Below are positions 50,700 through 62,154 of a DNA stretch of 64,000 bases, piece after piece. A program made the translations under genes and the position numbers. Origin of the DNA: Saccharina japonica. Lineage: Eukaryota; Sar; Phaeophyceae; Laminariales; Laminariaceae. The notes under the pieces were generated by a model. The model worked only from the letters and a program-made list of their open reading frames with translations, had not been told where the DNA came from and did no database searches. Every line of letters begins with the position of its first letter. Within the stretch, counting starts at the first letter, position 1. The stretch is taken from assembly GCA_008828725.1 (NCBI GenBank), contig MEHQ01002721.1, positions 660,309-724,308 on the forward strand, written 5' to 3'.

Positions 50700-53600
50700 G
50701 TGAAGCTCGAGATATGATGGACGGGGCGCAGGGGTTTAACGTTGCTGGCTTGGAATCACACATTCTCTTCAGTATACGAGATCTCTTGTTGTATGTTAAT
50801 TCCTCTGTTGATGGAGACTAAAAGGCTATAAGCTGGGAAACCGGAAGAGAGGTGGAACCGGAGGATAGTGAGAAAGAGGGGGCGAGTTGGCGAGGCTCTG
50901 CCTAAGGCAGCAGAGCCTCTTGCTCTCGCTAATATCCCGCTAGTCAGGTGGTTACGCTAGTTTTCCCGCTAACAGCCCGTTAGTCGAGTAGCTATAGTAG
51001 TCTTAGGGAACTGTTCCCATGAATGGCTTAGCTATACCCTGAAGTGATCGTCTTATTCCTGTCCAAGGGTTTAATGCCGAGTCCTGTGGCAATCGACAAA
51101 AGCTAAGTCTCCAGGTTCTGTCGTCTTCTTTGGAATATTATGATTACTTAGAACCATTTCCTATTGGTTTGCGAAACCTCGATGCTACTTGCCTATCTGA
51201 TACTACCAAAGGCAACTTCAGTACACGAGAATAATTTAGATAGGGTAGGACAAAGCTAAAGCTTTGGACCTGCATCATTATCTCTCAGGCCATTTATATA
51301 GCCCTTAGAGCATCTAATTACCATAAGCCCACCCTGAACAGTTGTACATGAGAGACCACACGATGGTTGATGGGTGATAACAAAGTTCATCCCATAAGGA
51401 CCCTGAAAGGGGGGGTCGAAGATGACGCCTAATGCGAAACAAACAAATGAGGCTAACGAATTTTCTCCACACCTCGTAGTGAGTCCTTAAACATCACGGA
51501 TAGAGTTCATCGTAGTGAAGCTCGAGATATGATGGACGGGGCCGCAGGAGGTTTAACGCTGGCTGGCTTGAATTCGACCCATTCTTCTTCAGTATACGAG
51601 ATCTCATGTGGGTGTATGTCAATTCCCTCTGTTGGCCTGGGGACTAACAGGCTACAAGCAATGGGAAACCGGGAAGAAGAGGTGGAACCGGAGGATAGTG
51701 GGAAAGAGGGGGCGCGAGTGTTGGCGGGGTTCTGCCTAAGGCAGCAGAACTACTTGCTCTCGCGAATAGCCCGCTAGTCAGGTGGGTTACGCTAGTGTTA
51801 CACCGCTAACAGCCCGTTAGTTGGAGTAGGCTTATAGTAGTCTAGGAACTTTCCCATGATGCTCAGCTATTCCTGAGTGATCGTCTCATCCTGTCCCATG
51901 CGGTAATACCAGTTCCTGGTGGAAATCTCAAAGCAAATTCTCCGCGGTCTTTCTCATCTTTAATGGATTGTTCTGGTCACCAAGAACATTCCTAGGGGCT
52001 TTGCGAAGCCTCGATGCTTATGCCTTATCGTTTTGATCTACCAACGGCAACTTCAGTACGCGATCATAATCTTAGGATAGGACAAAAGCGTTGCGAACCT
52101 GTAAGAATTATCTCTCCACCATTTTATAGCCCTAGAGCATCTCATCACATGAGCCCACCCTGAACAGTCGTACATGTAGACCACACGATGGTTGATGGGT
52201 GATAACAAAGTTCATCCCATAAGACAGAGAAAGGGGGGTCGAAGATGCGGCTATTCGAAACAACAAATGAGGCTATAGATTTCTCCACACCTCGTAGTGA
52301 GGCCTAAAACATCACGGATAGAGTCATCGTAGTGAAGCTCGAGATATGATGGAAGGGGCGCAGGAGTTTAACGTTGCTGGCTTGGAATCACAGCTTCTCT
52401 TCAGTGTAGGAGACCTCATGTTGTATGTTAATTCCTCTGTTGGTGGAGACTAACAGGCTACAAGCTGGGAAACCGGAAGAGAGGTGGAACCGGAGGAGAG
52501 TGGGAGAGAGGGGGCGAGTTGGCGGGGTTCTGCTTAAGACAGCAGAGCCTCTTGCTCTCGCTAATATCCCGCTAGTCGGGTGGTTACGCTAGTTCTCCCG
52601 CTAACAGCCCGTTAGTCGGGTAGCTATAGTAGTCTAGGGAATTTTCCCATGATGCTCAGCTGTTCCTGAGTGATCGTCTTATCCTGTCCCAGGGGTAATA
52701 CCAGTCCTGTGGAAATCTCAAAGCAAATTCTCCGGGTTCTCTCATCTTTTATAGATTATTCTGGTACCCAGAACATTCCTATGGGCTTGCGAAGCCTCGA
52801 TGCTATTGCCTATCTGATCTACCAAGGAAACTTCAGTACACGAGAATAATCTTAGGATAGGACAAAGCTTTGGACCTGTACGATCATCTCTCAACCATTC
52901 TATAGCCCTAAGGACACCACATCACATTAGCCCACCCTGAATGGTCGTATATGCAGACCACACGATGGTCAATGGATGATAACAAAGTTCATCCTAAAAG
53001 ACCGAGAGAGGGGGGTCGAAGATGCGGCTATTCAAAACAATCAAAATGAGGCTATAGATTCTCCCACACCTCGTAGTGAGGCCTAAGCATCACTGATAGG
53101 GTCATCGCTAGTTGAAGCTCGAGATATGATGGAACGGGCGCAGGGATTTAACGTTGCTGGCTTGGAATCGCAGCTTCTCTTCAGTATAGGAGACCTCTTG
53201 CATATTAATTCCTCTGTTGATGGAGACTAAAAGGCTATAAGCTGGGAAACCGGAAGAGAGGGAGAGTGAGAAAGAGGGGGCGAGCTGGCGAGGCTCTGCT
53301 TAAGACAGCAGAGCCTCTTGCTCTCGCTTATAGCCCGCTAGTCGGGTGGTTACGCTAGTTCTCCCGCTAACAGCCCGTTAGTCGGGTAGCTATAAGTAGT
53401 CTAGGGAACTTTCCCATGATGCTTAGCTATTCCTGAGTGATCGTCTTATCCTGTCCCAGGGGATAATACCAGTCCTGTGGCAATCTCAAAGCTAATTCTC
53501 CAGGTTCTGTCGTCTTTTATGGAATATTATGGTACCCAGAACATTCCTATTGGCTTGCGAAACCTCGATGCTACTGCCTATCTGATCTACCAAGGCAACT

Positions 53601-55231
53601 TCAGTACACGATAATAACCTTAGGGTAGGACAAAGCTTTGGACCTGTACCATAATCTCTCAGCCATTCTATAGCCCTAGAGCATCTCATCACATGAGCCC
53701 ACCCTGAACAGTTGTACATGCAGACCACACGATGGTCGATGGGTGATAACAAAGTTCATCCCAAAAGACCGAGAAAGGGGGGTCGAAGATGACGCTATTC
53801 GAAACAACAAATGAGGCTATAGATTTCCCCACACCTCGTAGTGAGTCCTAAGCATCACGGATAGAGTCATCGTAGTGAAGCTCGAGATATGATGGACGGG
53901 GCGCAGGGGTTTAACGTTGCTGGCTTGGAATCACACATTCTCTTCAGTATACGAGATCTCTTGTTGTATGTTAATTCCTCTGTTGATGGAGACTAAAAGG
54001 CTATAAGCTGGGAAACCGGAAGAGAGGTGGAACCGGAGGATAGTGAGAAAGAGGGGGCGAGTTGGCGAGGCTCTGCCTAAGGCAGCAGAGCCTCTTGCTC
54101 TCGCTAATATCCCGCTAGTCAGGTGGTTACGCTAGTTTTCCCGCTAACAGCCCGTTAGTCGAGTAGCTATAGTAGTCTAGGGAACTTTCCCATGATGCTT
54201 AGCTATTCCTGAGTGATCGTCTCATCCTGTCCCAGGGGATAATACCAGTCCTGTGGAAATCGCAAAGCCAATTCTCCGGGTTCTCTCGTCTTCTAAGGAA
54301 TGTTCTGGTTACCTAGAACATTCCTATGGGCTTGCGAAGCCTCGATGCTACTGCCTATCTGATCTACCAAGGAAACTTCAGTACACGAGAATAATCTTAG
54401 GGTAGGACAAAGCTTTGGACCTGTACGATCATCTCTCAGCCATTCTATAGCCCTAGAGCATCTCATCACATGAGCCCACCCTGAACAGTCGTACATGTAG
54501 ACCACACGATGGTTGATGGGTGATAACAAAGTTCATCCCATAAGACAGAGAAAGGGGGGTCGAAGATGCGGCTATTCGAAACAACAAATGAGGCTATAGA
54601 TTTCTCCACACCTCGTAGTGAGGCCTAAAACATCACGGATAGAGTCATCGTAGTGAAGCTCGAGATATGATGGAAGGGGCGCAGGAGTTTAACGTTGCTG
54701 GCTTGGAATCACAGCTTCTCTTCAGTGTAGGAGACCTCATGTTGTATGTTAATTCCTCTGTTGGTGGAGACTAACAGGCTACAAGCTGGGAAACCGGAAG
54801 AGAGGTGGAACCGGAGGAGAGTGGGAGAGAGGGGGCGAGTTGGCGGGGTTCTGCTTAAGACAGCAGAGCCTCTTGCTCTCGCTAATATCCCGCTAGTCGG
54901 GTGGTTACGCTAGTTCTCCCGCTAACAGCCCGTTAGTCGGGTAGCTATAGTAGTCTAGGGAATTTTCCCATGATGCTTAGCTGTTCCTGAGTGATCGTCT
55001 TATCCTGTCCCAGGGGTAATACCAGTCCTGTGGAAATCTCAAAGCAAATTCTCCGGGTTCTCTCATCTTTTATAGATTATTCTGGTACCCAGAACATTCC
55101 TATGGGCTTGCGAAGCCTCGATGCTATTGCCTATCTGATCTACCAAGGAAACTTCAGTACACGAGAATAATCTTAGGATAGGACAAAGCTTTGGACCTGT
55201 ACGATCATCTCTCAACCATTCTATAGCCCTA
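50700..55231 (+). repeat. Satellite array 1, monomer 765-817 bp, six units
   Basis: Monomers start at GTGAAGCTCGAGATATGATG: 50700-51514, 51515-52331, 52332-53110, 53111-53874, 53875-54652, and 54653-55231 (truncated). Shared marks are TTTAACGTTGCTGGCTTGGA, GGGAAACCGGAAGAGAGG, a stem-loop with GAGGCTCTGC/GCAGAGCCTC arms, CCCGCTAGTCGGGTGG, AGCCTCGATGCTA and GACCACACGATGG. Unit 6 is nearly identical to unit 3, and the first part of unit 1 to unit 5. No ORF persists. Confidence 0.95.
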
Positions 55232-56395
55232 CGTAGAGCACATTGCCACTAAATTCATCCCGCTAAATAAGCCTGAAGCGGAGATTTGAGGCCATTTTAT
55301 TGAGGCCGGGTTTTGAGGACCCCGGGATATGTTGAATAAATCTATGACATTACAGATTAGGTTGATTTGGGCCTTATTTCTTACGTCACCCTCGTTAAGA
55401 ACAAGAGCTGAGCGCTATGCAAACTGAATATTATTTACTGTGAAACAAATGCCTTTGTTTTTGTCTAAATTAATGTGGTAAACGAGACGACTCCGAAGGG
55501 CAATCTCGTATATAACACATTGTTGAACGTCGGACAGGGCTGCATGTCTCTTAACCACTACCGGTATAGGGTTACGAGCTCGGAAAAAGCTCCTGTCGGT
55601 CGTCAGTGCCCTGCGTGTAACTGAAAAAAAACTGCCCTTTTCTGCTAAACTTTCACGTACCGTGTTATCGTGCCTATTTTAAAATAGTTGATTTCGAGCT
55701 GCTGGATCCTGAGATTTTGAGTTTACGCACGTACACGCACGTACTACGCGCAGTGTGTCCGATTTTCTTGCGATCGTTCGGTGTAAAAGCGCACACAAGC
55801 TCACACCTACCACTCGCTGCACAGCCTGCATAAGTCGCATTGATTCATAATAACGCATCGAGGTCTTCGATTAGCAAGACCGCATCCCAACCAACTAACG
55901 AACGAACCAACCATAGTGTCAATGACGAAAACAAGCTTTCTTTCAACAATGATAATCGGTCTTGCGCAAATATATGATGAAGCCTTCTTTCCTCGTCATC
56001 GTTTTTGCCGTTGATGTGTGGTGAAATCCTCAATCATCTTCCGAAGTTTCCCCGGATTATTCTTCAGAATATACTCAAAAGATATTTTCACGAGGCCATT
56101 CTTTGGAATCTTCTTCACCCTTTTCTCCAGAAAATCTTCTTGAAAGCGTTCTTCAGAATCTTCTTATTAATAGTGTATTTCTCCAGGGTTTTCTTCAGAC
56201 TTTTCTGAAGGGGAAGTTTTCGGCCGAACTTCCTTCATAATCTTCCCCGAATTTTCTGTGGTCAGAATATTATTCGATTTATCTGCGGTTCCCTATCTAC
56301 TCGTGCCTTCCTTCATCTATCTCGCGTAGCAGCGACAACAAAACCGCGGTAAAAAGACCGCACCGCGGCCTAGATTCCTACCTAATACCGCGCCA
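55232..56395. other. No gene seen
   Basis: Sequence departs from the satellite at 55232. A TCTTCAGAAT/TTCTTC-rich stretch spans 56040-56230. Confidence 0.4.
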
Positions 56396-56403
56396 TTTCA
56401 ATT

Positions 56404-56590
56404 CACCAATCAGAACACTCATATAAAAAAGCGACCAGTCAGAGAGCTGCGGTGACGTCATCCACGGCTATAAAAAACTCCACTGACAGAAAATGACGTC
56501 ACCTTGCTATTACTATATGGCGGCACGCGTCATCCAGGGATATTTTATACTCACTTCCCACCAATCAGAACCACTCCGTTTGAAAAAAAT
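56404..56590 (+). promoter_or_regulatory. Promoter-like cluster: CCAAT, TATA and TGACGTCA elements
   Basis: CCAATCAG at 56406 and 56561, TGACGTCA at 56453-56460 and 56494-56501, and TATAAAAA at about 56422 and 56469. The palindromic TGACGTCA is the CRE/bZIP site. The CACCAATCAGAAC block appears twice about 155 bp apart, so part of the pattern is a local duplication. A 66-codon frame (56590-56790) follows but is unrecognised. Confidence 0.35.
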
Positions 56591-56859
56591 TGACTAACCA
56601 AACAATTACTACGCATTTTTTTTGGGGCATGAAAAACCATTGTTCCCACGCAAACTCAAGCTTTACCAGGTATATAGACGCCTGGCAACAATCAACGTCA
56701 AAGGCAAAGCGATCGAATCACGGCATTCTTTGTTTTCTTGACGGACAGCCGTCAAAGACAGCTGTCAAGCTACTGCTACACGAAAACTAGTATATTACGT
56801 CTAAAGAGGCTTGCCTTGACGGGCCAAAACTAGATCGTTAGCCGACATCTTGACGCGTC

Positions 56860-56942
56860 AAAAGGGCCTGGAACGGTCCGATCCACGGTCCGGTCCCGGT
56901 CCGGTCCACGGTCCGGTCCCGGTCCACGGTCCAGTCCACCAG
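56860..56942 (+). repeat. GGTCC-rich short tandem repeat
   Basis: Alternating CCGGTCCCGGTCC and CCACGGTCC units. Confidence 0.85.
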
Positions 56943-57244
56943 CCCGTCCCCCTTTTTTTTCAGATCCTGTAACCCTCCCCCCACCACTTAATGCTACCCC
57001 CCGGACATCAATCAAACCCCCCACCCGGGACACCTTTGGGTACACAATACAGGTACATGACACGCGCACACCCCTGAAAAAATGTACAGTTTATAATAGG
57101 GACGTTACACATATACCTATATATGTATATAAAGCCAAATTCCAATAAAATATGTACGAAGTATGTATGTATATATATAAAAAATACATGCATCATTACC
57201 ACCACCACCACCACCACCGGACTAGAGAGGGACATTAGACGACA

Positions 57245-57670
57245 AAAGAGTGAGGCTAGTACATACTCTGGGGTACACGAGTATATCTGCCCCGAATACC
57301 GCGTCTAGGTGGGTACTTAGGTTACCTACCCGAGTATTTACCGAAACAACCAGGTTCGGTACTCGCGTACCTAGCCGAGGAGCAGGTATGGCCCAGGGTA
57401 CCTACCCGAGTATTACCGAAACAATCCGGCTCGGTAGGTTCGGTACTCGCGTACCTAGCCGAGGAGCAGGTATGATCCAGGGTACCTACCCGAGTATAAC
57501 CCAGACAACCAGGTTCGATACTCGGGGTACCTAGCCGAGTACCAGGTATGGCCCAGAGTACCTACCCAGGTTTGGTACTTGGGTAACCAGCCGAGTACCA
57601 GGTATGGCCCAAACACCCAGAGGTTTGGTACCTGGGTACTCCAGAGCATATTATGCCAGGTATACCCTAC
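57245..57670 (+). repeat. Minisatellite, ~60-85 bp unit
   Basis: GGTACCTACCCGAGTAT and CTCGCGTACCTAGCCGAGGA / GCAGGTATGGCCCAG are repeated four to five times with length changes. A diverged piece recurs at 59905-60000. Confidence 0.85.
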
Positions 57671-58024
57671 CAACACACAGTTTGACAAAACACCCAAAAA
57701 CATAAAAACGACGCCCATCAAACTTGGGTGCGCGTTTTTGGTCTCTATATACCGGTCCACGGAGGAGGTGTTACTATTTACCTCCTCTTCCCCACCCCTC
57801 TTCTTCCCTATCCCCCCCCCCCTCTCCCCTACCCCTCCCCGCCTCCTACTCTCCCAATCCCTTAAAAGAGACATAAAACTCAAGAGCTAATATCATTTAT
57901 CAAGAAGAACGAACACACGACGAAGAAAATCACCAGTCACGGGGTCAAATTTGGGTTATGCAGTACAAGTACTATTCATAGTATATAGTTACGTATGAAT
58001 TATGCACGCTGTATTGCGGCCAGC

Positions 58025-58530
58025 GAAGAACAAATGTAGGAGACCGTGAGTTTATGCCTTGCCTGACCGCCCCCCTACACCAAACCTAGTATCCTATACG
58101 TATTCATATACTGGGAAACCGCGTTCTTGACCGCCCCCTACACCAAAACTAGCATTTTTCAGGTGCTGGGAGACCGTGGTTTGACCGCTTGACTGACCGC
58201 CCCCTACACTAAAAATAGCATATTCAGGTGCTGGGTGACCGCGGTTTGACCGCTTGACTGCACTAAAACTAGCATAATCAGGTGCTGGGAGACCGCGGTT
58301 TGACCGCTTGACTGCACTGAAACTAGCAAATTCAGGTGCTGGGAGATCGCGGTTTGACCGCTTGACTGACCGCCCCCTACACTAAAGCTAGCATATTCAG
58401 GTGCTGGGAGACCGTGGTTTGACCGCTTGACTGACCTCCCCCTACACTAACACTAGCATATTCAGGTGCTAGGGGACCGCGGCTTGACCGCTTGACTGAC
58501 CGCTCCCTCCACTAAAACCAGTATCACATA
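58025..58530 (+). repeat. Minisatellite, ~55-70 bp unit, about eight copies
   Basis: Unit: CACTAAAACTAGCATATTCA, GGTGCTGGGAGACCGCGG, TTTGACCGCTTGACTG, optionally ACCGCCCCCTA. Some units lack the ACCGCCCCCTA part, giving two length classes. Confidence 0.9.
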
Positions 58531-58879
58531 AGAACCGTCACGCCCCCCCCACAGAAGGGCCGGTCTTTAGCCTCCAAGCGATAGACCGTTCGTACGTTGC
58601 GACCGCGCCACCCACGGCCGCTTACACATCTAGGACCGCTGTATAATACCTCTGGCCGTAATTCGCCTATTATCGGGTTGTACCAGGTACTCGTCTAAAA
58701 GCTAGCTTACAACGAAAATTGTTCTATGAAAGCAAAAAAAAACACGCACAGACAAAGAAAATACACGAACGTGAAAACTACATAATGGGGCCGGTCGATC
58801 GCCATTTGAAAGTGTCTGTCCCTGGGTTTATGAGCTCTGCAACGCGGACCTAGCTATATCTACTACTATATGAGCTCTA

Positions 58880-59265
58880 TAGCGCGAAGCTAGCGCGAGA
58901 GCGTGAGCGTGCGAGACGTAGCGGCCAAGCTAGCGCGAAGCTAGCGCAAAGCTAGCGCGAACTAGCGCGAGCTAGCGCGAAGGCTAGCGCGAACTTAGCG
59001 CGAAGCTACGCGGACGAGCCTCTAATCTATTCGCAGAAGCTAGCGCGAAATGCTAGCGCGAAGCCTATCTATAGCTAGCCGAAAGCTAGCGCGGATAACT
59101 AAGCGCGAGCTAGCGCGAAAGCTAGCGCGAAGCTAGCGTTTCGAACAGCTAGCGCAAAGCTAGCGCAAAGCAGCGCAAAGCAAGCGCAAAGCAAGCGCAA
59201 AGCCAGCGCAAAGCGAACGCAAAGCCAACGCAAAGCTAACGCAAACCTAGCGCGAACCTAACGTA
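58880..59265 (+). repeat. AGCTAGCGCGA 11-bp minisatellite
   Basis: About 30 units, grading from GCTAGCGCGAA to GCAAGCGCAAA and GCTAACGCAAA at the right. Rich in GCTAGC and GCGC palindromes. Confidence 0.9.
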
Positions 59266-59329
59266 TAGCGCGTGGCATCGCGCTCTCCCGAGAGAGAGAG
59301 GGGGAGAGTGTGATAAAAAAAACAGGTAC

Positions 59330-59425
59330 ACACTGCTGCTGCTGCTGTTGCCGCCGCCGCTACCGCTACCGGCGCCGCTGTTGCCGCCTATGCTACTACC
59401 GCTGCTGCTGCTGCTGTCGCTGTAC
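59330..59425 (+). repeat. CTG/CCG trinucleotide tract
   Basis: (CTG)n flanking a (CCG)n-like centre; gives cysteine- or serine/glycine-rich frames. Confidence 0.85.
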
Positions 59426-59569
59426 ACAGACACATTTACCTTTCCTTAAATTACCGGAACCTGGTCCGCTAACCCCTATAACTCCTGCCTCATTTTCGGC
59501 TGCACATACAACGACTAAAACTCCGTACGTGGTCCATTCGTCTCTCGCAAGCCTTCCGTAAAAATCCAA

Positions 59570-60480
59570 CACCTATTAAAACTAAGCGTCTGTGCTGGGG
59601 ACTTGAAATACAAAACCCCAACCAGACCCCCCCCCCTCCTCTCCCACCCCATGATCAGTTGACATCACCCGGAAACCGAGAACCATGCCAATTCGCATTC
59701 CCAGCCTCGCACTTATTAATAAGCGGTTGTGCCAGAGATGACAATAAAAAACAGTTCGATCCTCCCCCTCGCCCGCCCCCTTCTCCCCCACTTGACAAGC
59801 ATTGACACCAGCCGGATAACAGCGACCCATACCCTTCCGCCCCCCACCTGGTGGGACAGAAAGCCACCAAGGTTGACTGTAGTAGGATAATACTCTGGGG
59901 GTCCAAGGTGCATACCCGAGTGTGACCCAGACAGCCACGTTTGGCACCTGGGTACACAACCGAGTGAACCAAACAATCACCTCTGGTCCCGGGTACCCCA
60001 CAGTATTTAGGTAAATACCCTACTTAAAAACATGCCCTCGGAAAAAACAACACACAACAACGAAAACAACGATGTCAATCGAAAAAAAAAACACCTCAAG
60101 AAAACGATGCCAATCCTGACGTAGAATGATAGATCTCTCGTGAGCGCGCACGATGTTTGGTCTCTACTGGTCCGAGAGGCACTTATTGGTAAGCGGTGGC
60201 GCCGCGAAAGCCAAAGGAAGCGCGACGAAGCTGAAGGGGAGGAAGGGGGGACGGAGGGGGGCTCGCTGAAGCAGGGCTAGCCTGTCAACGTCTGAGGCGG
60301 AGATGAAACAAGTGCGCCTGCGGCGGAGATAAAACAAGTACGACTGTGTAGCTTGATCCCTCCCACCCGGCCACCACTTGACACCATCCCAAGCTATTTT
60401 TATCCCTGCCCAGACACCTATTATCAAGCGTCTGAGCCCGAGATAAAAAACAACATGCAACTCGATTCCTCCCCTCCCAT
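59570..60480 (+). repeat. Diverged tandem repeat, ~130-200 bp unit
   Basis: Four or more segments share CACYTATTAAYAAGCG, GAGATAAAAAACA, a CGATCCCTCCC-type pyrimidine stretch and CACTTGACACCATCC (starts near 59572, 59707, 60178, 60414). A CATCACTTAATACCATCCGG remnant follows the family A copy at 60700. Confidence 0.6.
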
Positions 60481-60485
60481 CCCCT

Positions 60486-60695
60486 CACTCACGAGCGGTT
60501 CTTAGTAGGTTGCAGCTCTCGCCGATCATGCGACTCGTCCAACACCTCACGGCCCTTCCCGCTTGGTGCAAGCGGCGTTTGCCTGGTTGGTGACAACCCG
60601 ACGTGCTCCGCCTCGACATTGTAGGGATGCGATGCTCCCATGGTCGTACGACTGCGGACATTATGCATGGCATGGGTACACCCCTCTCCCCTCCC
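60486..60695 (+). repeat. Family A repeat
   Basis: CTCACTCACGAGCGGTTC to GCATGGCATGGGTACACCCC. Inserted in the diverged tandem repeat, which continues on its right. Confidence 0.7.
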
Positions 60696-61165
60696 GAGAC
60701 CATCACTTAATACCATCCGGACACCGAGGCCTATCTGCTCTTCCACTCCTAGCATCATTCTATCCGTACTGAGCGGTTCCAGGTGTTTTGGTTTTCAGCC
60801 TCCCGTGTCTCCTACCCCCTTTCCTTTTTTCTTCCTTCACTTCAAAGGTGCAGGAACCTTACTGTAGGTGATAACACGAGCGCTAAGAAAATCAGGCAGA
60901 TTTTTACGGGGAAATAAGAAACCCGGGAAAAGCCATGATGCTAAAGTTTTGAGTGTCTCCTCCCCGTTTCCCTCTGTTCCCTACAAAAAAACCCCAGGAA
61001 ACCCTATGGTACGTGCAACAACACAAGCACTAGAGAAAGACAGTCCGAGTTTCAGTAGGGCAATAGCAAGAACTTCGAAGGCCATTTACACTGAAGCAAT
61101 AGTGGTGTCTAATGCACTATTTCTCCAAGCAACAAGATCAAGCCCACAGCAGGTCAACAAGCAGT
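60696..61165. other. No gene seen
   Basis: A 115-codon plus-strand frame (60868-61215) runs into the satellite-flank unit and has no recognisable motif. A loose ~110-bp repetition links GATAACACGAGCGCTAAG (60871) with CAACACAAGCACTAGAG (61018). Confidence 0.35.
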
Positions 61166-62154
61166 ATATCGAGAGTGTTGATACCCGAAATACTCCGAGT
61201 ACACGAAGCACCTGAGATATTTTATCTCCAATATTATACTCCTTAATTTACTCCAAGGTACTCGGAGCATTTGTGCAACATTGAACACAACGAGGAACTA
61301 CCCCTGAGCCCGCAGGAAAAACGCCGGACAGATACGAGTACTTGCATTTTTTTTCAAGACTGGAGACTAGCAACGCGAATGATACTCATTCGATTGCGAT
61401 ACAAGCACAATTATTATCAATGCTATAATATGTTTGATGTGTACATTTATATGTGTATTCTCCGGTCCTTGGGCCGGAGACTCAGAAAGCATAATCCCAA
61501 AAGTGATGCCCGATTCTCAAGATAATAGGCGTGACAGAAAAGTGACCCCTCAAATCACACCACGGGTACCCCCTTGTCCCCTCGACCCTCAAAGCCTGAT
61601 ATTGGCGTACAGCAGCGGCGTCGCGACAGTTTTTGCACGCCTCGACAGCCTAGCACACACCATGCGCCTCGGCGGAGTATCAGCAACAGGGGTGGGGTGT
61701 GTGCGACACGCCGAGGACAGCAGTACGCACCGAGCAGATCAGCACGCAAACACGCCGAGCACTGAGTGACCTTTGGGAGTTCCACATCTATGATGAATAT
61801 TGTTTGAACAGGGGGAAGGGGGGTTGTGATGATGTGTATCCCGGTATACTTGCTGGTACTCTATAGTACGAAAGTGCGAGGCGCGTTCGACCTACTATTG
61901 CAGAAAAACAGTACGCTGGGGAAAAGCACACTGATACCGTTAAGTGGCGCTGCATTACAGTAAACGGAGCAACGCACAAAACATGAGTACGTAATTAATG
62001 GAAGTTAAAAAACGAATACTCCATAAACCCGCATACGACCCGGCATGATGCGACATTTTTCTATTTTGAAAACCGAGAAAAACAGGCTCGCGCTTCGTGC
62101 TCGCGCGCCTCATCCCATTCCTAAGAGTTTACTCTCAGGTTTTATGTTGCTGTA
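61166..62154 (+). repeat. Satellite-flank unit, copy 2
   Basis: Near-identical to 49651-50699 apart from a ~45-bp deletion at its left and scattered single-base indels. It runs directly into satellite array 2. Confidence 0.85.
61434..61769 (+). CDS. Hypothetical frame in satellite-flank unit, copy 2
   Basis: Counterpart of 49940-50302: 111 codons, identical ending (ADQHANTPSTE), with most differences in the first third. No recognised domain. Confidence 0.2.
   Translation: MMCTFICVFSGPWAGDSESIIPKVMPDSQDNRRDRKVTPQITPRVPPCPLDPQSLILAYSSGVATVFARLDSLAHTMRLGGVSATGVGCVRHAEDSSTHRADQHANTPSTE

Noticed and set aside
50700..55231. rRNA gene or rDNA spacer array
   Set aside because: No rRNA core motif is recognisable. 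The units are too short for rDNA and carry no 5S-like gene.
57245..58530. CRISPR array
   Set aside because: The repeats are long, diverged and directly abutting, without regular unique spacers, and the sequence is eukaryotic.
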